A stretch of 64,000 nucleotides of DNA from Monomorium pharaonis (taxonomy: Eukaryota; Arthropoda; Insecta; Hymenoptera; Formicidae), in assembly GCF_013373865.1 (NCBI RefSeq), contig NC_050467.1, positions 30,604,890 through 30,668,889 on the forward strand, written 5' to 3'. The notes beneath the pieces are model-generated. The model had not been told where the DNA came from and made no database searches. It was given only the letters and a program-made list of their open reading frames with translations. The translations under genes were made by a program, and so were the position numbers. Shown one piece after another: positions 39,733 through 52,208 of this stretch (position 1 is the stretch's first letter; each line of letters starts with the position of its first letter).

Positions 39733-40684
39733 ATGTCCAGGGAGATAAGAGAGAGAGGAGTAAAAGGTAGGAGTATAGAGGAAGGACAGAGGAAATTGGT
39801 GATGGATGGTAGTAAACAGGGAAAAAGAGTGAGTTTTAAGGAACAGGAGGAGGTAGGCAAAGAGAATTTAGATAGGAATGGATTAGCTAAGCTAAGAAAA
39901 GAAGTAAAAGCAATAGCCTTAGAAATGGAAGAATTTAAGGATGAGATAAGGCAGGAATTGAGAGTTTTAAAGGTAGAACAGGAATTATGGGAGAAAAGAA
40001 TGAAAGAATTAGAGGTTAAATGCATAGGGGTGGAAAAAGATATAATAGAGTTAGGAGAAATAGTAAAGAGAGGGGAAGTAGAAGGGGGGAGGGCTAGTAG
40101 GACAGAAGATAGCGATAGCACAAGAAGTGATGTAGGAAGAAGGAGAAGTGAGAGTAGAGAAAGTAGATACAGTAGAGCGAGCTCAGGATATAGTTTTGAG
40201 AATAGTAGCGGAGGGGTTAGTGACAGAGAGGTAGGAAAATTAAAGAACTGGGTAGAGGATAGGGAAAAAGAGGAGAGGAGAAAGAATATAGTAATTAGAG
40301 GTCTACGAAAGAAAGATTTAGATAGGATACAAGAAGGATGGATAGAGGAGATGATCAGAGAAAAGCTAGGATTGGAAATTAGGATGACAAAGTGGTGGAT
40401 GCGGGTCGGTGATAATAGGAAGTCTTGAAACTGAGGATATGAAAAAGGACATAATGTGTCACAAGAACAAACTTAGGGGAGAACAGCTATTTATTGAGCA
40501 GGATTTGACATGGGAAGAAAGGAATACGCAAAGAGACATAGCAAGGTGGGTTAAAGAAGAGAAGGATAGAGATAGAATTGTAAAAATAGGAATAGGCAGG
40601 GTAAAAATTAATAGAATATGGCTTAAATGGGAGAATGTGATGACAGACAGAAGAGTAGACTTGCCCAGAAGGAAGTTAGAATAA
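39733..40684 (+). pseudogene. LINE C ORF1, coiled-coil nucleic-acid-binding type
   Basis: Begins MSREIRERGVKGRSIEEGQR. A long coiled-coil region (EELGLAKLRKEVKAIALEME-like heptads, about 39880-40060), a serine/arginine-rich stretch (SESRESRYSRASSGYSFENS), then a C-terminal domain with RRKNIVIRGLRKKDLDRIQE. A frameshift near 40410-40430 splits the frame. No CCHC knuckles seen. It fits a LINE ORF1 that is L1-like rather than Gag-like. Confidence 0.65.
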
Positions 40685-40944
40685 GGGGTAGTTACAGATG
40701 ATTTAAGATTAGGTAGAGAGGATACTGGTGCTAGTGCGGATAGGAATAAAGAGGAGGTGAATACGAAGGTAGGAATTAGTGTAGGAGATAAGGAAAACTA
40801 ATTGAGTGCCAAGAAGGGAGGGAAAAGAGAGAGAATAATAGAAGTAAATTTATAGTTAATGGTAAAGGCAATGGTAAATATAATAGGATATGTAAGAAGA
40901 AATGCAAGAGTAAGGTTAGTAATAATGTAAGATATAGGACTCAT

Positions 40945-43900
40945 TTGGATAGGAATATGATATTTTGGAACGTAGTGGGCTTAGGAAGACAGGACAGGGG
41001 CTTTTGGGAATTTGTGAAAGAATATGATTACATAGGTCTAAGTGAAACTTGGGTAGAGGAAAAGGGTTGGAATAATATAAAGGATATGCTTCCTGGATCA
41101 CATACCTGGGAATGCTGTTTCGCAGAGAGGAACAAAAAGAGAGGCAGAGCCAAAGGAGGATTCATAATAGGTAAAAAGAAGGATTGGGGGAGAGAAGATA
41201 GGAAATTGATAGATAGGAGTGGTGATGGGTGGATAGCTACTAGGATAAAGAAAGCATTTAGAGAAAAAAGCATGTGGATAATTACAGTTTATAACCAAGG
41301 TAAATGGGAAGATATAAAAAGTAAAATAGTAGAGATAGTAGAAAAGAATAGGAATGATATGTTTTTAATAGGTGGAGATTTTAATATAAGAATTGAAGAG
41401 TTAGGTAGAGAAAAAGAGGCTTTAGAGTTAGGTAGGAAAAGTAAGGATAAAACAATAGGTAATAATGGCAGAGATCTCGTAGAGTTTGTAAATGACATAG
41501 GTGGCTATATATTGAACGGAGCGTTTAAAGGCAACAGGGAAGAAGAATATACTTACATTGGCGCTAGAGGTAATACGGTCATAGATTATGTAATTGCATG
41601 TGAAAATTGTATTGATAGAATAATGAGTTTTAGAGTAGTGGATAGAGTGGACTCGGATCACATGCCCCTGACAGTGAAGATGGACTCAGAAGAGAAACGG
41701 ATTGAGGAGGATCTACAGGATTTAGGAGAAAGAAGGACAAAAACTCTATGGGATTTGGAATTGAGACACCTGTACGAGGAAAAAACCGAGGTAGCTGAAT
41801 GGACGGAAAATTTGGAAAAAGACTCTGTTGAAGAAACCTGGAAAAATCTAAAGGAGACGATTCTGGAGGCGATGGTGAAAAAAGAAATAAGATGGAAGAG
41901 AAGGAAAATAGGACATAAAGAATAGTGGAACAAGAGCTGCTCCAGGGAGAAGAGAAAAGTTCATAGAGCTCTGAAAAGCTGGAAGAAAGGTAAAATTACG
42001 AGGGATGTCTACCTAGAGTGCAAGAGCAATTTAAAAGAGTTCCTGGATAATAGATATGCTATTTGGAAAGAAGAAGAAGAACTGGAGCTGAAAAACCTGA
42101 GGAATGCAACTGAGGTGTGGAAGTATATAAACAAAAGAAAAGGAAGGAGAAAGAAGATAAAAAATAGTATAGGAAAGAGTGAATGGAAAAGGCATTTCAT
42201 GAATTTGTTGGAGGGCTTGGACAGAAGAGGAAATGAAGTTACTCCTGAAGAGGTGGAGACAGAGGAGGGAAATGAGAAAGAGGAAGGGGTGCTGATCAAC
42301 GAAGAGTTAATAGGAAGAGTAGTTGACAAACTGAAAAATAAAAAGGCACCAGGATTGGATGGAATTCCTATGGAGGCATAGAAATACGGAGGAGCTGCTA
42401 TTAGGAAAGGACTAACGGTATTAATAAAGAAGATCTGGCTAGGAGATAGTATTCCAGAAAATTGGAAGACAAGTGTGATCCTACCTCTATATAAAAAGGG
42501 GGATCAGGAAAAAATGGAAAATTACAGAGGTATTTCCCTTCTTTGTTCTGCTTATAAGATTTACGCAACGGTCTTAAGAGGATCCCTGGAGGAGGAATCA
42601 ATGGAGCTGAAAGCGCTGCCGGAAAGTCAAGGTGGTTTTAGAGAAGGAAGAGGAACGATGGAAAACATCTTCATTTTGAATCACGTGGTACAAAGAGAGA
42701 AACTGAAGGAGGATAAGAAGGTGTTCGCTTTATTCGTGGACTTGAAAGCGGCTTTCGATAATATAAAAAGGGAAAAATTATGGAAACATTCTAGAAGAAA
42801 TCGGTATAAAGAAGTAAACAACTAGAAGACTCAAGAAGGTGTATGAGGAGACGAAGGCGGTAGTGAAGACAGAAGATGGTGTAACGAAGGAATTCCACAC
42901 GTGCAAAGGAGTTAGACAGGGATGTGTGATGAGTCCACTTCTTTTTGACTTATACATCGCGGACATTGATAAGTATATGAGTAAAAGAGGAATAGGTGGT
43001 ATTAAATTAGGAAGTGATAGGATATAGTCGTTAGCGTACGCAGATGACATGGTGTTATTAGCGAAAAATAGAGTTGGATTAATGGACATGATGGATACGC
43101 TTAGAAGATTCCTAAAAGAGAAAGGTTTAGAACCTAATATAGATAAAACAAAGGTCATGATATTTAACAGAAATGGAAAGGAAAAGATTGGTAAATGGTT
43201 ATGGGAAAGTAGAGAATTAGAAGAGGTTAGTTAGTTTAAATACTTAGGTTTCGTATTTAATAGAAAGGGGGATTATAGAAATTATATAAAGGACTTGAGT
43301 ATTAAGGGTAGACTGGCCGCGAATAGGGTATGGGGCTTAGGAGAAAGGATTTGTAAGAACGATTTTAGTAGGAGATGGATGTTATTTTGCTACTTGATTA
43401 AAAGCGTTATGTCTTACGGCGTAGAAATTTGGGGCTGGTAAGAAAAGAAAGAATTAGAAAAGGTAATGTTAGATTATGTAAGATGGGTCTTCAATATAGA
43501 TTTTTGCACGCCAAGGTATATTATGATGCTAGAGCTAGGCTTAGATAAATTAAGAACTAAATGGGGCATAAGGGCTAGAAGGTTTGAGGAAAAAATTAAA
43601 GCTATGGAGGATTACAGATGGGTTAAACTTTGTTGGAATGAGAAAAGGAAATTTGGTTGGAATGATCTATATGAGAAAGAGAGAGAAAGATATTACAACA
43701 GGAATGAATGGAGTACGCAGGCTTTAGAAGGTTTAAATGGAGATGTAGCTAGGAGAATTGACAAGGAGTTAGAAGCCAGAGATAAAGATGTACAGGTACA
43801 GAAATTGGAAAGTAAATTAAGCGAGGCGAGATATAATAAGAGGTATGCAGTAATATTGGATAAAAAAATACGGTAGCCAAAGTATTTAAGTAGGAAACAC

Positions 43901-44170
43901 GTAGATAGCGGTAGGAATGGTATAGGAATAAGAGTGTTAGCTAGATTTAGATGCGGCAACATGGAAGAAGATAATAAATATTGGTTAAGCGAGGTAGATA
44001 GAGAATGCGTATTTTGTTGCAAAGGTAAAGATAATTTAAATCACTTTGTGGAAGAGTGTGAGATTACGAGATCATGGTTTGTAACCTTAGGCAGAAATAG
44101 GAGAGAAAGAATAGATAAGCTACCATGTGATGATTTGGACGATGTAAAAATGGTGTTGTTCAAATTTTAG
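40945..44170 (+). pseudogene. LINE C ORF2, endonuclease and reverse transcriptase
   Basis: Endonuclease: MIFWNVVGLGRQDRGFWEF, YIGLSETWVEEKG, FLIGGDFNIRIEELG, VIDYVIACE and DSDHMPLTVKM. Reverse transcriptase: KKAPGLDGIP, PLYKKGDQEKMENYRGISLL, SQGGFREGRGTMEN, ALFVDLKAAFDNI, GVRQGCVMSPLLFDLYI and LAYADDMVLLAK with catalytic DD. A C-terminal CCHC-like cluster CVFCCKGKDNLNHFVEEC is near 44010. Stops lie at 41923, 42379, 43025, 43232, 43439 and 43874, with a frameshift near 42785. Most parts are otherwise in one frame. Confidence 0.85.
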
Positions 44171-44451
44171 TTTGAGACGAAAAAAGCGTTTAAAGCGTGT
44201 AAAGAAAAGATTAGATAATGTGGTAGATAAGGAATTTTGTATAAGTAAATTAAGGAAATAGTTTGTATGTAACCAACTGTGATGAAACCGTGATATTAGG
44301 ATAAGAATGTAAATCTCAATAAGTTAGGAGTTAGGTTTCAGTGTATGGACGGATGAAAGAATGAATGTGATAGAAGTATTATGTAAACCAAGTCCCCTTC
44401 TTGGCATGTAATTGCTGAAGTAAATAAATATATATATATTTGTATATATTT

Positions 44452-44804
44452 TGCGTCTGATGTTCTTGTAATTTACATTCCATATTTTATATTTTACATA
44501 TATTTGTTAATTTTACATTTAGCGTTTCATATATTTTATAGTTTATATTTTTTATTTTTTACATTTTACACTTATTTTATAATTTTACATTTAGCGCTTC
44601 ATGTATTTTATATTATACACATATATTACATTTTATAGTTTTACATTATACATTTTATAAGATGTATTAATAAGAATAATGTATTAAGGATGATGAATGG
44701 ATGGATAGGTAATAAAGAAGTCTCGTATATATTGTAAAAAAATTGTAATTTATTTTTATAAGTTTACATTACACTTTTATATGATTATAATAAAGAAAAT
44801 ATTC
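44452..44804. other. AT-rich spacer of the outer Polinton, no gene seen
   Basis: Degenerate repeats of TTTTACATTTA and ATATTTTATA type. It equals the short polymerase-integrase spacer of the inner copy (27934-28134) but is longer. Ends with AATAAAG-like signals near the integrase 3' end. Confidence 0.6.
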
Positions 44805-45750
44805 TTATATGACATTGTCTTTGTGAATCCACAAATTATGTGATCCATCAAATCCCAACCACTTGACGTAAACCTTTTCACCCTTCCTGCGTAATACTTT
44901 CTCCACGAGATATACGTCCGGGTGAGTCGCACAATGCAACTCGTATTCGTAGAACGCTCCAGCTATAGATGTTCCTCTAGTAAATAAGTTACGGGATTGG
45001 TACGCTGTACTTAATAATTTTAAATACCTCGGTTGTCCAATTCGGTGTGTAACCCTTTTCAAAGTCTGTCTTAAATTTGCTCACGCGTACAGAGTCACCG
45101 ACTTTGAATTTCGCTCGACCAGCAATCTTTATCGAGCTGTACACCGTATTCAAGAGTCTTTCAGCTACAGCAAGGGTTACGTCGACGGGTCACATACCGA
45201 TCGTTCGGTGTTTCCGAGAGTTGTAATTTGACACGAGATCCAGTAACAGATCAATCCACTTGTAATTGCCGTTGAGTGTAAATTTCTTCCACATGTCGTT
45301 TTTCAGCGTACGGTTAAACCATTCGACGACCGATGCCTTCATTACCGAGTACATGGAATAATGATTGATATCATGTTTTTTTCAATATTTTCTGCACATC
45401 GGCATTGTAAAACTTTTTTCCTTTATCAGTTGTAAATTTTTCGGGTATTTTGCGCTGTCTCGAATTATCTCGACGATTATCTCAGCTGTCTCGCTTTTAC
45501 CCTTGCTCTTGAGCGGAACGGCCCACGCGTGCTTGCTCAACACATCGATGACGGTGAGTATGTAGTGGTAGCCTCTGTTGAAACGTGAGTACAGAATCAT
45601 CTCGACGATATCAGCCTGCCATAGATCGTCGTAGCTTCGAACTATGACATGTCTTCGTTGAAAATTTCTTTTCGCCGAAGTATATAGTTCCTCGACGAGT
45701 CGACACTCTTCAGAACTAATATTGGATTTCGGCGGTTTCATGGATCGCAT
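44805..45750 (-). pseudogene. INT: Outer Polinton integrase, broken
   Basis: The start is at 45750 (MRSMKPPKSN). The N-terminal part keeps YDDLWQADIVEMILYSRFNR with the first catalytic Asp. The second catalytic region reads LQLIKEKSFTMPM where the intact copy has LQTDKGKEFYN, the result of frameshifts near 45415-45430. Further pieces down to 45063 have several breaks. The chromodomain is preserved at 44805-45062 (VYLVEKVLRRKGEKVYVKWL). Inactive by these lesions. The region upstream of 45760 is interrupted by foreign DNA. Confidence 0.88.
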
Positions 45751-45764
45751 ACCGATCGTTCCTG

Positions 45765-47285
45765 TTTTTTTTATTCCGTTTCCGTTCTTTGTCTGTTCGG
45801 TTCGTTTTTTTCTGTTCCGTTCCTGTTCTTTCCTTGTTCTGTTCCCGTTCTTTTCTATTCTGTCTCCGTTCTGTACCCGTTCCGTTCCTGTTTTTTTCTG
45901 TTCAGTTCTGTTCCGTTGTGACCGGACAGACCCCGCGCGCTCACGAAATGCCCGGAAATCTCGGTATTCCAGTCTGGATCCCGGGTTCGCGTCGCGGTAG
46001 CCGTAATTTTTCTGACTTACCATGCGATGGTCTCGTCCTGTTGGCCCCCTTGGGACGTCCGTCGGTCCTTGCCGTCGCTCGGTCCCCTTGGCGCTGCTGC
46101 GCCCTCGTTCACGGTCGCCAGATCGGTTTATCCACCAACCGCCGAGGATTCCTGTCGCGGGCGCGTCCCACGGTCTCGCCGCCCGCGTCGGTTCGCATGG
46201 GAACGTGGAGGTGGAGGAGGTTATCAATCAAACGTGTTTCACAATGACACGGAGCCTTTATTCGTATACTCTGGCTTGCTTTACACTCGTCCGTCTCGGT
46301 TTGCGTGCACTCGCACACACTCTCCTTCTCGCACACACACTCACGCCCGTTCCCGCTAATAACGCGCCGACCGTATGCGCTCGTCGGCGCTTGTCGCAAA
46401 AATCTCGCGCGTCGAATCCGAAAGCGTTTCGTTACAACGTCGCCGTGGCTCGAGTCGCGTTCGGCCGTCGGTCGACGCCACGCGTCCGTGTCGCGCTCGC
46501 GCCGCGTCTCGCCGTTGCCTCGCGAGGCACGACGCCTCTAACGCTCGAACTGGCCCTCCTCGCGGTGCCCTCGCGCACCCTCTCAAAACGCCCGTCGTGG
46601 CTCCTCCGTAAAACGGGCACGACCTGATTAACGCGCTCGACGAGTCACGCCATGTTCGGATATAACTGCGTATTTATTCACGGAGATGCCGGTTGTATAC
46701 GTTCGCGCTCTTGGAACGTCCGGGAGAGACTCCCCGAGGCTCCCCACTCCCGAAGACACCTCGGTCCCTGCGCTTCTCCCCACTCGCGTTCTCGCGCATG
46801 CCCGTCACGCCCCCTGATCGCGTAGCGGGAATGCCGGATCAACGGGTCGCGAGGCCGTCCGTATTTTTACCGTTTTTTACGGTTCCTCGTTCACGCGTCC
46901 GTCGTTCTTTGGTATTTTACGGCTCTTTGGGTCGATCCCCGCGGTCCGCCGGTCCGTCGCCGCTTTCTCGCACGCGTCGCTTTCGCTTCAACGGCGCCGT
47001 ACCAGTCGCGTCTTGAGTACGACGTACTCGTCGGTCTCACCGTTTCTGTTCTTTTCCCGTTCTAATCCTGTTTTTTTCTGTTCCGTTTCCGTTCTGTTCT
47101 GTTCCGTTTCGGTTCTTTTTCCGTTCTGATCCTGTTTTTTTCTATTCCGTTTCCGTTCTGTACCCGTTCCGTTCCTGTTTTTTCTATTCCGTTTCTATTC
47201 TTTCCCTGTTCCATTCCAGTTTTTTTCTGTTCTTTTCCTGTTTTTTTCTGTTCCGTTTCTCTTCTTTCGCGTTCGTTTCACGTTT
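45765..47285. repeat. GC-rich unclassified insert between two pyrimidine minisatellites
   Basis: 45765-45915 and 47040-47280 are both made of GTTCCGTTCCTGTTTTT-like units. Between them is about 1.1 kb of GC-rich sequence rich in CpG with two TTTATTC... stretches (46255 and 46670). Long frames such as 46022-46627 have arginine/serine/threonine-heavy composition and no recognisable domain, so I do not call genes. It could be part of a retroelement (LTR or leader) or an expanded 5' flank of LINE B. Confidence 0.5.
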
Positions 47286-47289
47286 GAAT

Positions 47290-49110
47290 TATCTTTTATC
47301 ACTGCTTTCTATTTAATGCATCCCTGAATTCCTCCAACTTCCCACTCCCATGGAAACTTTCCTATATCCTCCCCCTACCAAAAATTAAAACTCCAAGCTC
47401 TCTTACCGACTATCGCCCTATCTTCATCCTCTGTCATCTTTCCAAGGTCCTCGAGCGCATTGTTTTCGATCAGCTTTCCGCCCATCTCGATGGCCTACAT
47501 ATCCTTGATCCTCACCAGACCGGCTTTCAGAGGGGCCACAGCACACAATCCGCGTTGGTCAAGATGATCGACGACGTCAGGCGGGCCGTTGACAAAAGGA
47601 AAGTTACCCTACTTGTGCTTTTCGATTTTTCTAAAGCGTTCGACTCCGTCCAGCACGATCTGCTCCTTCGAAAGCTCGGCTCCTTCCATATCTTCTCTCC
47701 TTGCCTGTCGTGGTTTAGATCCTATCTCTCCGGACGTCTGCAGAGAGTGTGAGGCTCAGACGGCTCCTTTTCATCCTGGAGTCCGGTCATTTCCGGAATC
47801 CCTCAGGGCTCTGTCCTGGGCCCCTTTCTCTTCACAATTTTCATCAACGATTTACGAGATTCGTTGAAGCACTCTTCTCATGTCCTCTACGCCGACGATC
47901 TGCAAATATATATCCACTTTCCTCCTAGCGAACTCGATTCGGCCTTGGGAGGGTTGAGGGAGGACATCACGGCGGTCGGGGGCTGGGCGGCTGACAATGG
48001 GCTGAGGTTGAATGCCGGCAAGACAAAGGCAATACTCCTGGGTAGCTTTCGTCATATCAACAGCATGGCTAGGAGCGACATTGTGCTCTTACTCGACGGA
48101 TCCCCCACCGTGAACCGGATTACCGATCTTGGGGTCATCCTCTCAGACACGCTAAGCTGGACCGATCACATCAGAGTCACCTCACAGAGGGTCAATGGCG
48201 TTCTCTGGAGGCTCAAGGCCATGAAAAATTGTCTCGCCGTTCCGCTGCGCGTTCGGCTGGTGTCCTCTCTCATCTTCCCCATTATCGATTACGGCGCGGC
48301 CATTTTCACGGACCTCACGGGTCAGGATAGGCTGAAACTTCGACGGCTCACCAATGCCTGCGTCCGTTTCATTTTCGGCTTGCGGAGGGACGAGCACATA
48401 TCGCCGCATTATCGTGCCCTGCGCTGGCTGTCACCGGATGACCGGAGGACCTACCTCGTCGGCTGTTTCCTCTATTCGGTTATTCGCTCCGGGGTCCCGT
48501 CCTATATTGCTTCCACCCTACGCCCTTATACTCCTCTTCGTCCAAACTTCCGGGCCTCCTCTCTAGATCTGACCGTTCCTCTCTGCCAAACCGCCACATT
48601 CCAGCGCTCCTTCCAGTCAGCGGGCGCAATCCTCTGGAACTCACTGCCGACAGCCGTACGCTCGTCCGAATCTATTCAGGGGCGCCCTTTTCCGCCACCT
48701 GTGGAGTGCAGCGAGCTAGGTCGGTATCCCCTTTTCCCCTTTCCTTTCCCCCCATCCCCCGGCGCTTGCGTTTCCAAGTGCTCCAAGCGCTTCAATTATT
48801 AATTATTAATTATTAATTTTTGTATTCTTATTTTTAATCTTTATTTTAAACTCAACCTCGATATCTGTCTTCGGTGCGACTCGTTGCGTTCCCTCGCGGG
48901 TCACAATTACGTAGCTGACGTACTTCTCCTACTTTTTACTCCGTGGTATCATGTAAGATTATTTCTAATCTAGTATTGTCTTTAATCATTTTTTCTGTTT
49001 TCTAAGCGATGTATTATATTCCATTGTTATTTCTCGAAGCGATCAATTCAATGTACTAATCCATTTTCTGTATGTTCTTAGAGGGCTTGCCCTAGAACCC
49101 TGAATAAACG
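47290..49110 (+). mobile_element. LINE B, 5'-truncated non-LTR retrotransposon
   Basis: Starts within the reverse transcriptase domain and runs through a 3' untranslated region to AATAAACGC at about 49102-49110, directly followed by a (TC)n tract. The 5' truncation is typical of LINE insertions. It differs in sequence from LINE A and LINE C (GC-rich codons). No target duplication could be defined. Confidence 0.8.
47295..48740 (+). pseudogene. LINE B reverse transcriptase, N-terminally truncated
   Basis: Motifs in order: SLTDYRPIFILCHLSKVLE, HQTGFQRGHSTQSALVKMI, LLVLFDFSKAFDSVQHDLLL, SGIPQGSVLGPFLFTIFIND and HVLYADDLQIY (catalytic DD), then NAGKTKAILLGSFRHIN and a C-terminal region with WLSPDDRRTYLVGCFLY. 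A TGA at about 47750-47752 and a frame change near 47755-47860 interrupt it; the C-terminal part (47864-48802) is open. Jockey/I-like type. Confidence 0.8.

Positions 49111-49163
<53 letters not shown>
49111..49163. repeat. (TC)n microsatellite at the LINE B 3' end
   Basis: About 25 TC units right after the LINE B polyadenylation signal. LINE A also ends against a (TC)n tract on its own strand. Confidence 0.85.
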
Positions 49164-49164
<1 letters not shown>

Positions 49165-49168
<4 letters not shown>

Positions 49169-49411
49169 TTCAGCAGTGGTTCTTTGTCTTCCGGTACCGA
49201 TCGATCAGACAATCGTTCGTAACTATTTCTAACTTGATTTTCAACCGTTTGATAACTATTTGACAATCGTTCCCGAGTCATTTGATAGCGATCCTACACC
49301 GTTCGATAGCTATCCGACAACCGTTCCTGAACCGTCCGCTGTTGATTCAGGAACCGCTCAAAATTATTCGTTAAACGTTTGTAACCGTTTTTTCGCCGTT
49401 CGTTATTACTC
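49165..49411 (-). pseudogene. Repeat-rich coiled-coil remnant of the outer Polinton
   Basis: The minus-strand frame starts MSNNERRKNGYKRLTNNFER near 49411 and contains repeats of RERLSNSYQTVENQV / QERLSDSYRTV type, with a TAG near 49294. It occupies the place of the coiled-coil gene at 29109-29450 in the inner element, but direct sequence similarity is weak. The (TC)n tract adds a run of RE/ER codons that is not part of the gene. Confidence 0.45.
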
Positions 49412-49481
49412 ATTGTTTTTAATCTTGATACGATATGGGTGACATCGATCAATCGACTGACTCGTTTCGCGATTACGCAGG

Positions 49482-50584
49482 TTAATTTATAATAAGACCC
49501 GCTTCGCAAAGTTCCTCGATGATGAATAGAATCTCGTTGTCGTGCGCGTTGTGACCGGCTCGATGCGATGCTTCGAGTAACCGCAGACAATCTACCAGTT
49601 CATTGGGATTGTCCCAGTGTACGTAATCGATCGCGTTATCATTTAACGTCATAGCGTGAGGTAATTCCTTTCCAGATTTCTTCTTTTGCGGCGTAGGTTC
49701 GATCGACATCAACGGTGCGAGCAGGTGTTTGTACCTGTATCCTCTGTTGCTCCGTAGTTGATTGTCCTTGGTGTAATTACGTCTATGCACGTTTGTAGCA
49801 AACAATATGCTTTTGTACTTTTGTAAATCATCATCTGTGTAGATGTCATCGGCGGGGATTTTCTTGAAGATCAATTCGTAAAGACCAGGTGTACCAGCGT
49901 AACGTACATTGTCGATAATTATGTCATCCTCGTTGTCCACATCGAATGTTTATTACCGAGCATCATTCCATTATTCTCGAGACGAACACCGTATATAATG
50001 TCTACCTCGCTCTCTCGGTTACCGCTCAAGACAGTCACGACATATTTTTGACCCAGCGGACCAAATTGAGCTTGCAACGTTTTTCGTCCTTGCGACGTCT
50101 GTAACTGATTTCGAACAATCGTCGCAAGCGAGTCATCCGTCGTTTCGAAAACATTCTCAAGCGATTCTATCGGTTATACGGTTGTGGGACGCGGTGTGAA
50201 GGTTATCATTGGTACGTCGTTTAAAATTTGTCAATGATTAGATTTTTGCAGTGTCGCGGAGATATCGAACGAGACGTTCGACTGTTTTCTCTTACTGGCA
50301 TATTCTTCCCCCTCTTCCTTCTCACGTTTACGGGTGAACGAAACGTTATCGATCGGCTCCTTTTTTATCGTGCGTACGCCGGAATTGTCAATAATCTTTT
50401 GCAGCGGTTCGATCAACGGTTCAAAGTGTCTCTTAGTCGCGATATCCTCTTCGATCCTGCCGGTTTTTAGAGTACGATGTTTTTTTCGAATTGATTCGCT
50501 CGTTTTTTCAAACTCCTTCGCAATTTTCTCGCGCTCTAGCATATTTTTGTTCTCAGCCATGTTAACAGAGAATGTTGATCGCAC
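49482..50584 (-). pseudogene. Outer copy of the 354-aa Polinton protein, broken
   Basis: C-terminal 150 residues are open at 49482-49940 (TPGLYELIFKKIPADDIYTD ... SIIEELREAG-like end FIIEELCEAGLIIN). The N-terminal part is open at 50231-50584 (MAENKNMLEREKIAKEFEKT, ESIRKKHRTLKTGRIEEDIA). The middle, 49941-50230, has frame breaks. Same strand and position as 29486-30550. Confidence 0.8.
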
Positions 50585-50629
50585 GTTTCAGCCCGACAAG
50601 ATATCAATAACGACTAACCGTTCCGCGGT

Positions 50630-51320
50630 ATTGCAAACTCGTTAAATCCTCTTCTGTATCGCCCGTTAGCAAGTGCACTGTCCTTGTCTATCATCAAAAA
50701 TCCATAATCACGTTGCCAACAATCGCGACATAATTCACTAAATCATCATACGACGTGTCGGTGTTTACGTGATCGTTGTACACGTGTTTCAAGTTGGTAC
50801 TGTCCTGCTTAAACAGGATCAGCAGTTTGGCGTTGTCGCGTATAAGATGTTTAAGTATTCTCGCGTACGACTGATAAAGATAAAAGCAGTCGACGTTCGA
50901 GTGTCTACTCATTGAAAAATATTCTCTTACGACATTCTGCTTATCGCACGCAACGTCATCGAAGACGAAAATCGAGTTTGGACGCGCCTCGCTCGGTGGA
51001 ATGACGTCACTGTTATTGGAGAACGTAAAGTAACCGATCTCATTCATCGACGACAACAAATTCTTCAGATACCGATATTTGGGTTGTTATAGTGATTTCG
51101 AGTATACGTACACGTTCTCGAAATGTACACCCTCCGGACATTCCAACAAATTTATCAGAACGTTGGTTTTACCGCAATTTGACGGATCGCAAATGATGGC
51201 GCGTAAAATGTTCGGCAGCATCGCACCATGCTTACGCCTCACCTCGCCGTCTCCCATCGATTGTAATTTATCGTCGTAATTCGTAACGCAAATCGTCAAA
51301 GGTTGCCGCACAAATCTCAT
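50630..51320 (-). pseudogene. ATP: Outer Polinton packaging ATPase, broken
   Basis: Starts MRFVRQPLTICVTNYDDKLQ at 51320. Walker A reads CDPSNCGKTN, with Asp replacing the first Gly. A stop codon near 51084-51086 falls where the inner copy has Gln (SLQQPKY). Walker B is SIFVFDDVACDK. A frameshift near 50745 alters the C-terminus. Lies between the 354-aa gene remnant and a minisatellite, matching 30597-31286. Confidence 0.88.
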
Positions 51321-51369
51321 GTTCTCCGAATCTGATCACATATCGGAATCGAACGTCTATTTATAGGTG

Positions 51370-51910
51370 TGTGAGTGCGGTGTACGCTCTATGGAAATGC
51401 GCTTTTGTACATGTGCACATGCGTGATAGAGAAGGTGTATGTGTTTGTGAACGCAGCGTACGAAGAAAGAAACGTATGCGTGCCTGCATGCGTGCTAGAG
51501 AAAGCGTTTGTACATGTGTATACGTGCGTCCGTGCCTGCGTGCGAGCTAGAGAAGGCGCTTGTGCATGTGTATACGTAATAGGGAAGACGGTTACACGTG
51601 TATGCGTGCTAGAGAAGGCGTTTACACGCGTGTGCGTACTAGAGAAGGCATGAGTATGTACGCGTATGTGTGAACACAGCGTGTAAAGAAAGAAGCATAT
51701 CGACGGTCACGTGCTAAAGAAGGCGCTTACACGCGTGTGCGTGCTAGAGAAGGCGTGAGTATGTGAGCGTATGTGTGAGCACAGCGTGTAGAAAAAAAAG
51801 CATGTCGACGATCGCGTGCTAGAGAAGGTGTGTGTACGTGCGTGAGCGCGTGCGCGAGTGTGTGTGTAAACGCAGCGTATGGGGAAAATGAACGTATCGA
51901 CGGTTGCATG
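51370..51910. repeat. Degenerate GTGCTAGAGAAGGCG minisatellite
   Basis: Repeats of about 30-40 bp built on CGTGTGCGTGCTAGAGAAGG and CGTATGTGTGAACACAGCGT. It lies upstream of the outer ATPase, where the inner element has only a 95-bp divergent promoter. 51911-52208 is AT-rich without a gene. Confidence 0.8.
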
Positions 51911-52208
51911 AGTGAGACGAAAGAGAGAAAATAGGATATCATACAGGATTGAAGGATGAATAAAAAAGATATGCTATATATCTATAATATATAATATATT
52001 TAAAATATTAATATTACAATTAATATTACAATAATACAATGTGATAAAATAAAATTGTATAATTTTATATTACATTTGGCTAAATCTAATAGAAAAAAAT
52101 CGGAAAATATATGAATTTATTAAAAAATATATGAATATATAAAATATATGAATATATAAAAAATTAAAATACATATAACTGGTAAATAATATAAAAAATA
52201 TAATTTTT

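Larger units (their letters stand above)
39491..44431 (+). mobile_element. LINE C, full-length non-LTR retrotransposon, decayed
   Basis: About 4.9 kb between two copies of an AT-rich target of about 20 bp (TATATTTGTATATATTT at both 39474-39490 and 44435-44451). It carries ORF1 (39733-40684) and ORF2 (40945-44170), both with breaks, and a 3' region of about 260 bp ending in AAATAAATA. It is inserted in the spacer between polymerase and integrase of the outer Polinton. The strand is strongly A-rich. It resembles the R1/I-like LINE group of Hymenoptera by motif style. Confidence 0.85.

Noticed and set aside
41923..43876. TAG recoded as tryptophan in LINE C
   Set aside because: Some stops sit at likely Trp positions (before SLAYADD, before KYGG), but others do not, one is TAA, a frameshift is also present and many TGG codons remain. 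Ordinary decay explains it.
46022..46627. 201-aa arginine-rich ORF and its neighbours
   Set aside because: CpG-rich sequence gives several overlapping frames of similar length and skewed composition on both strands; no domain or conservation evidence.
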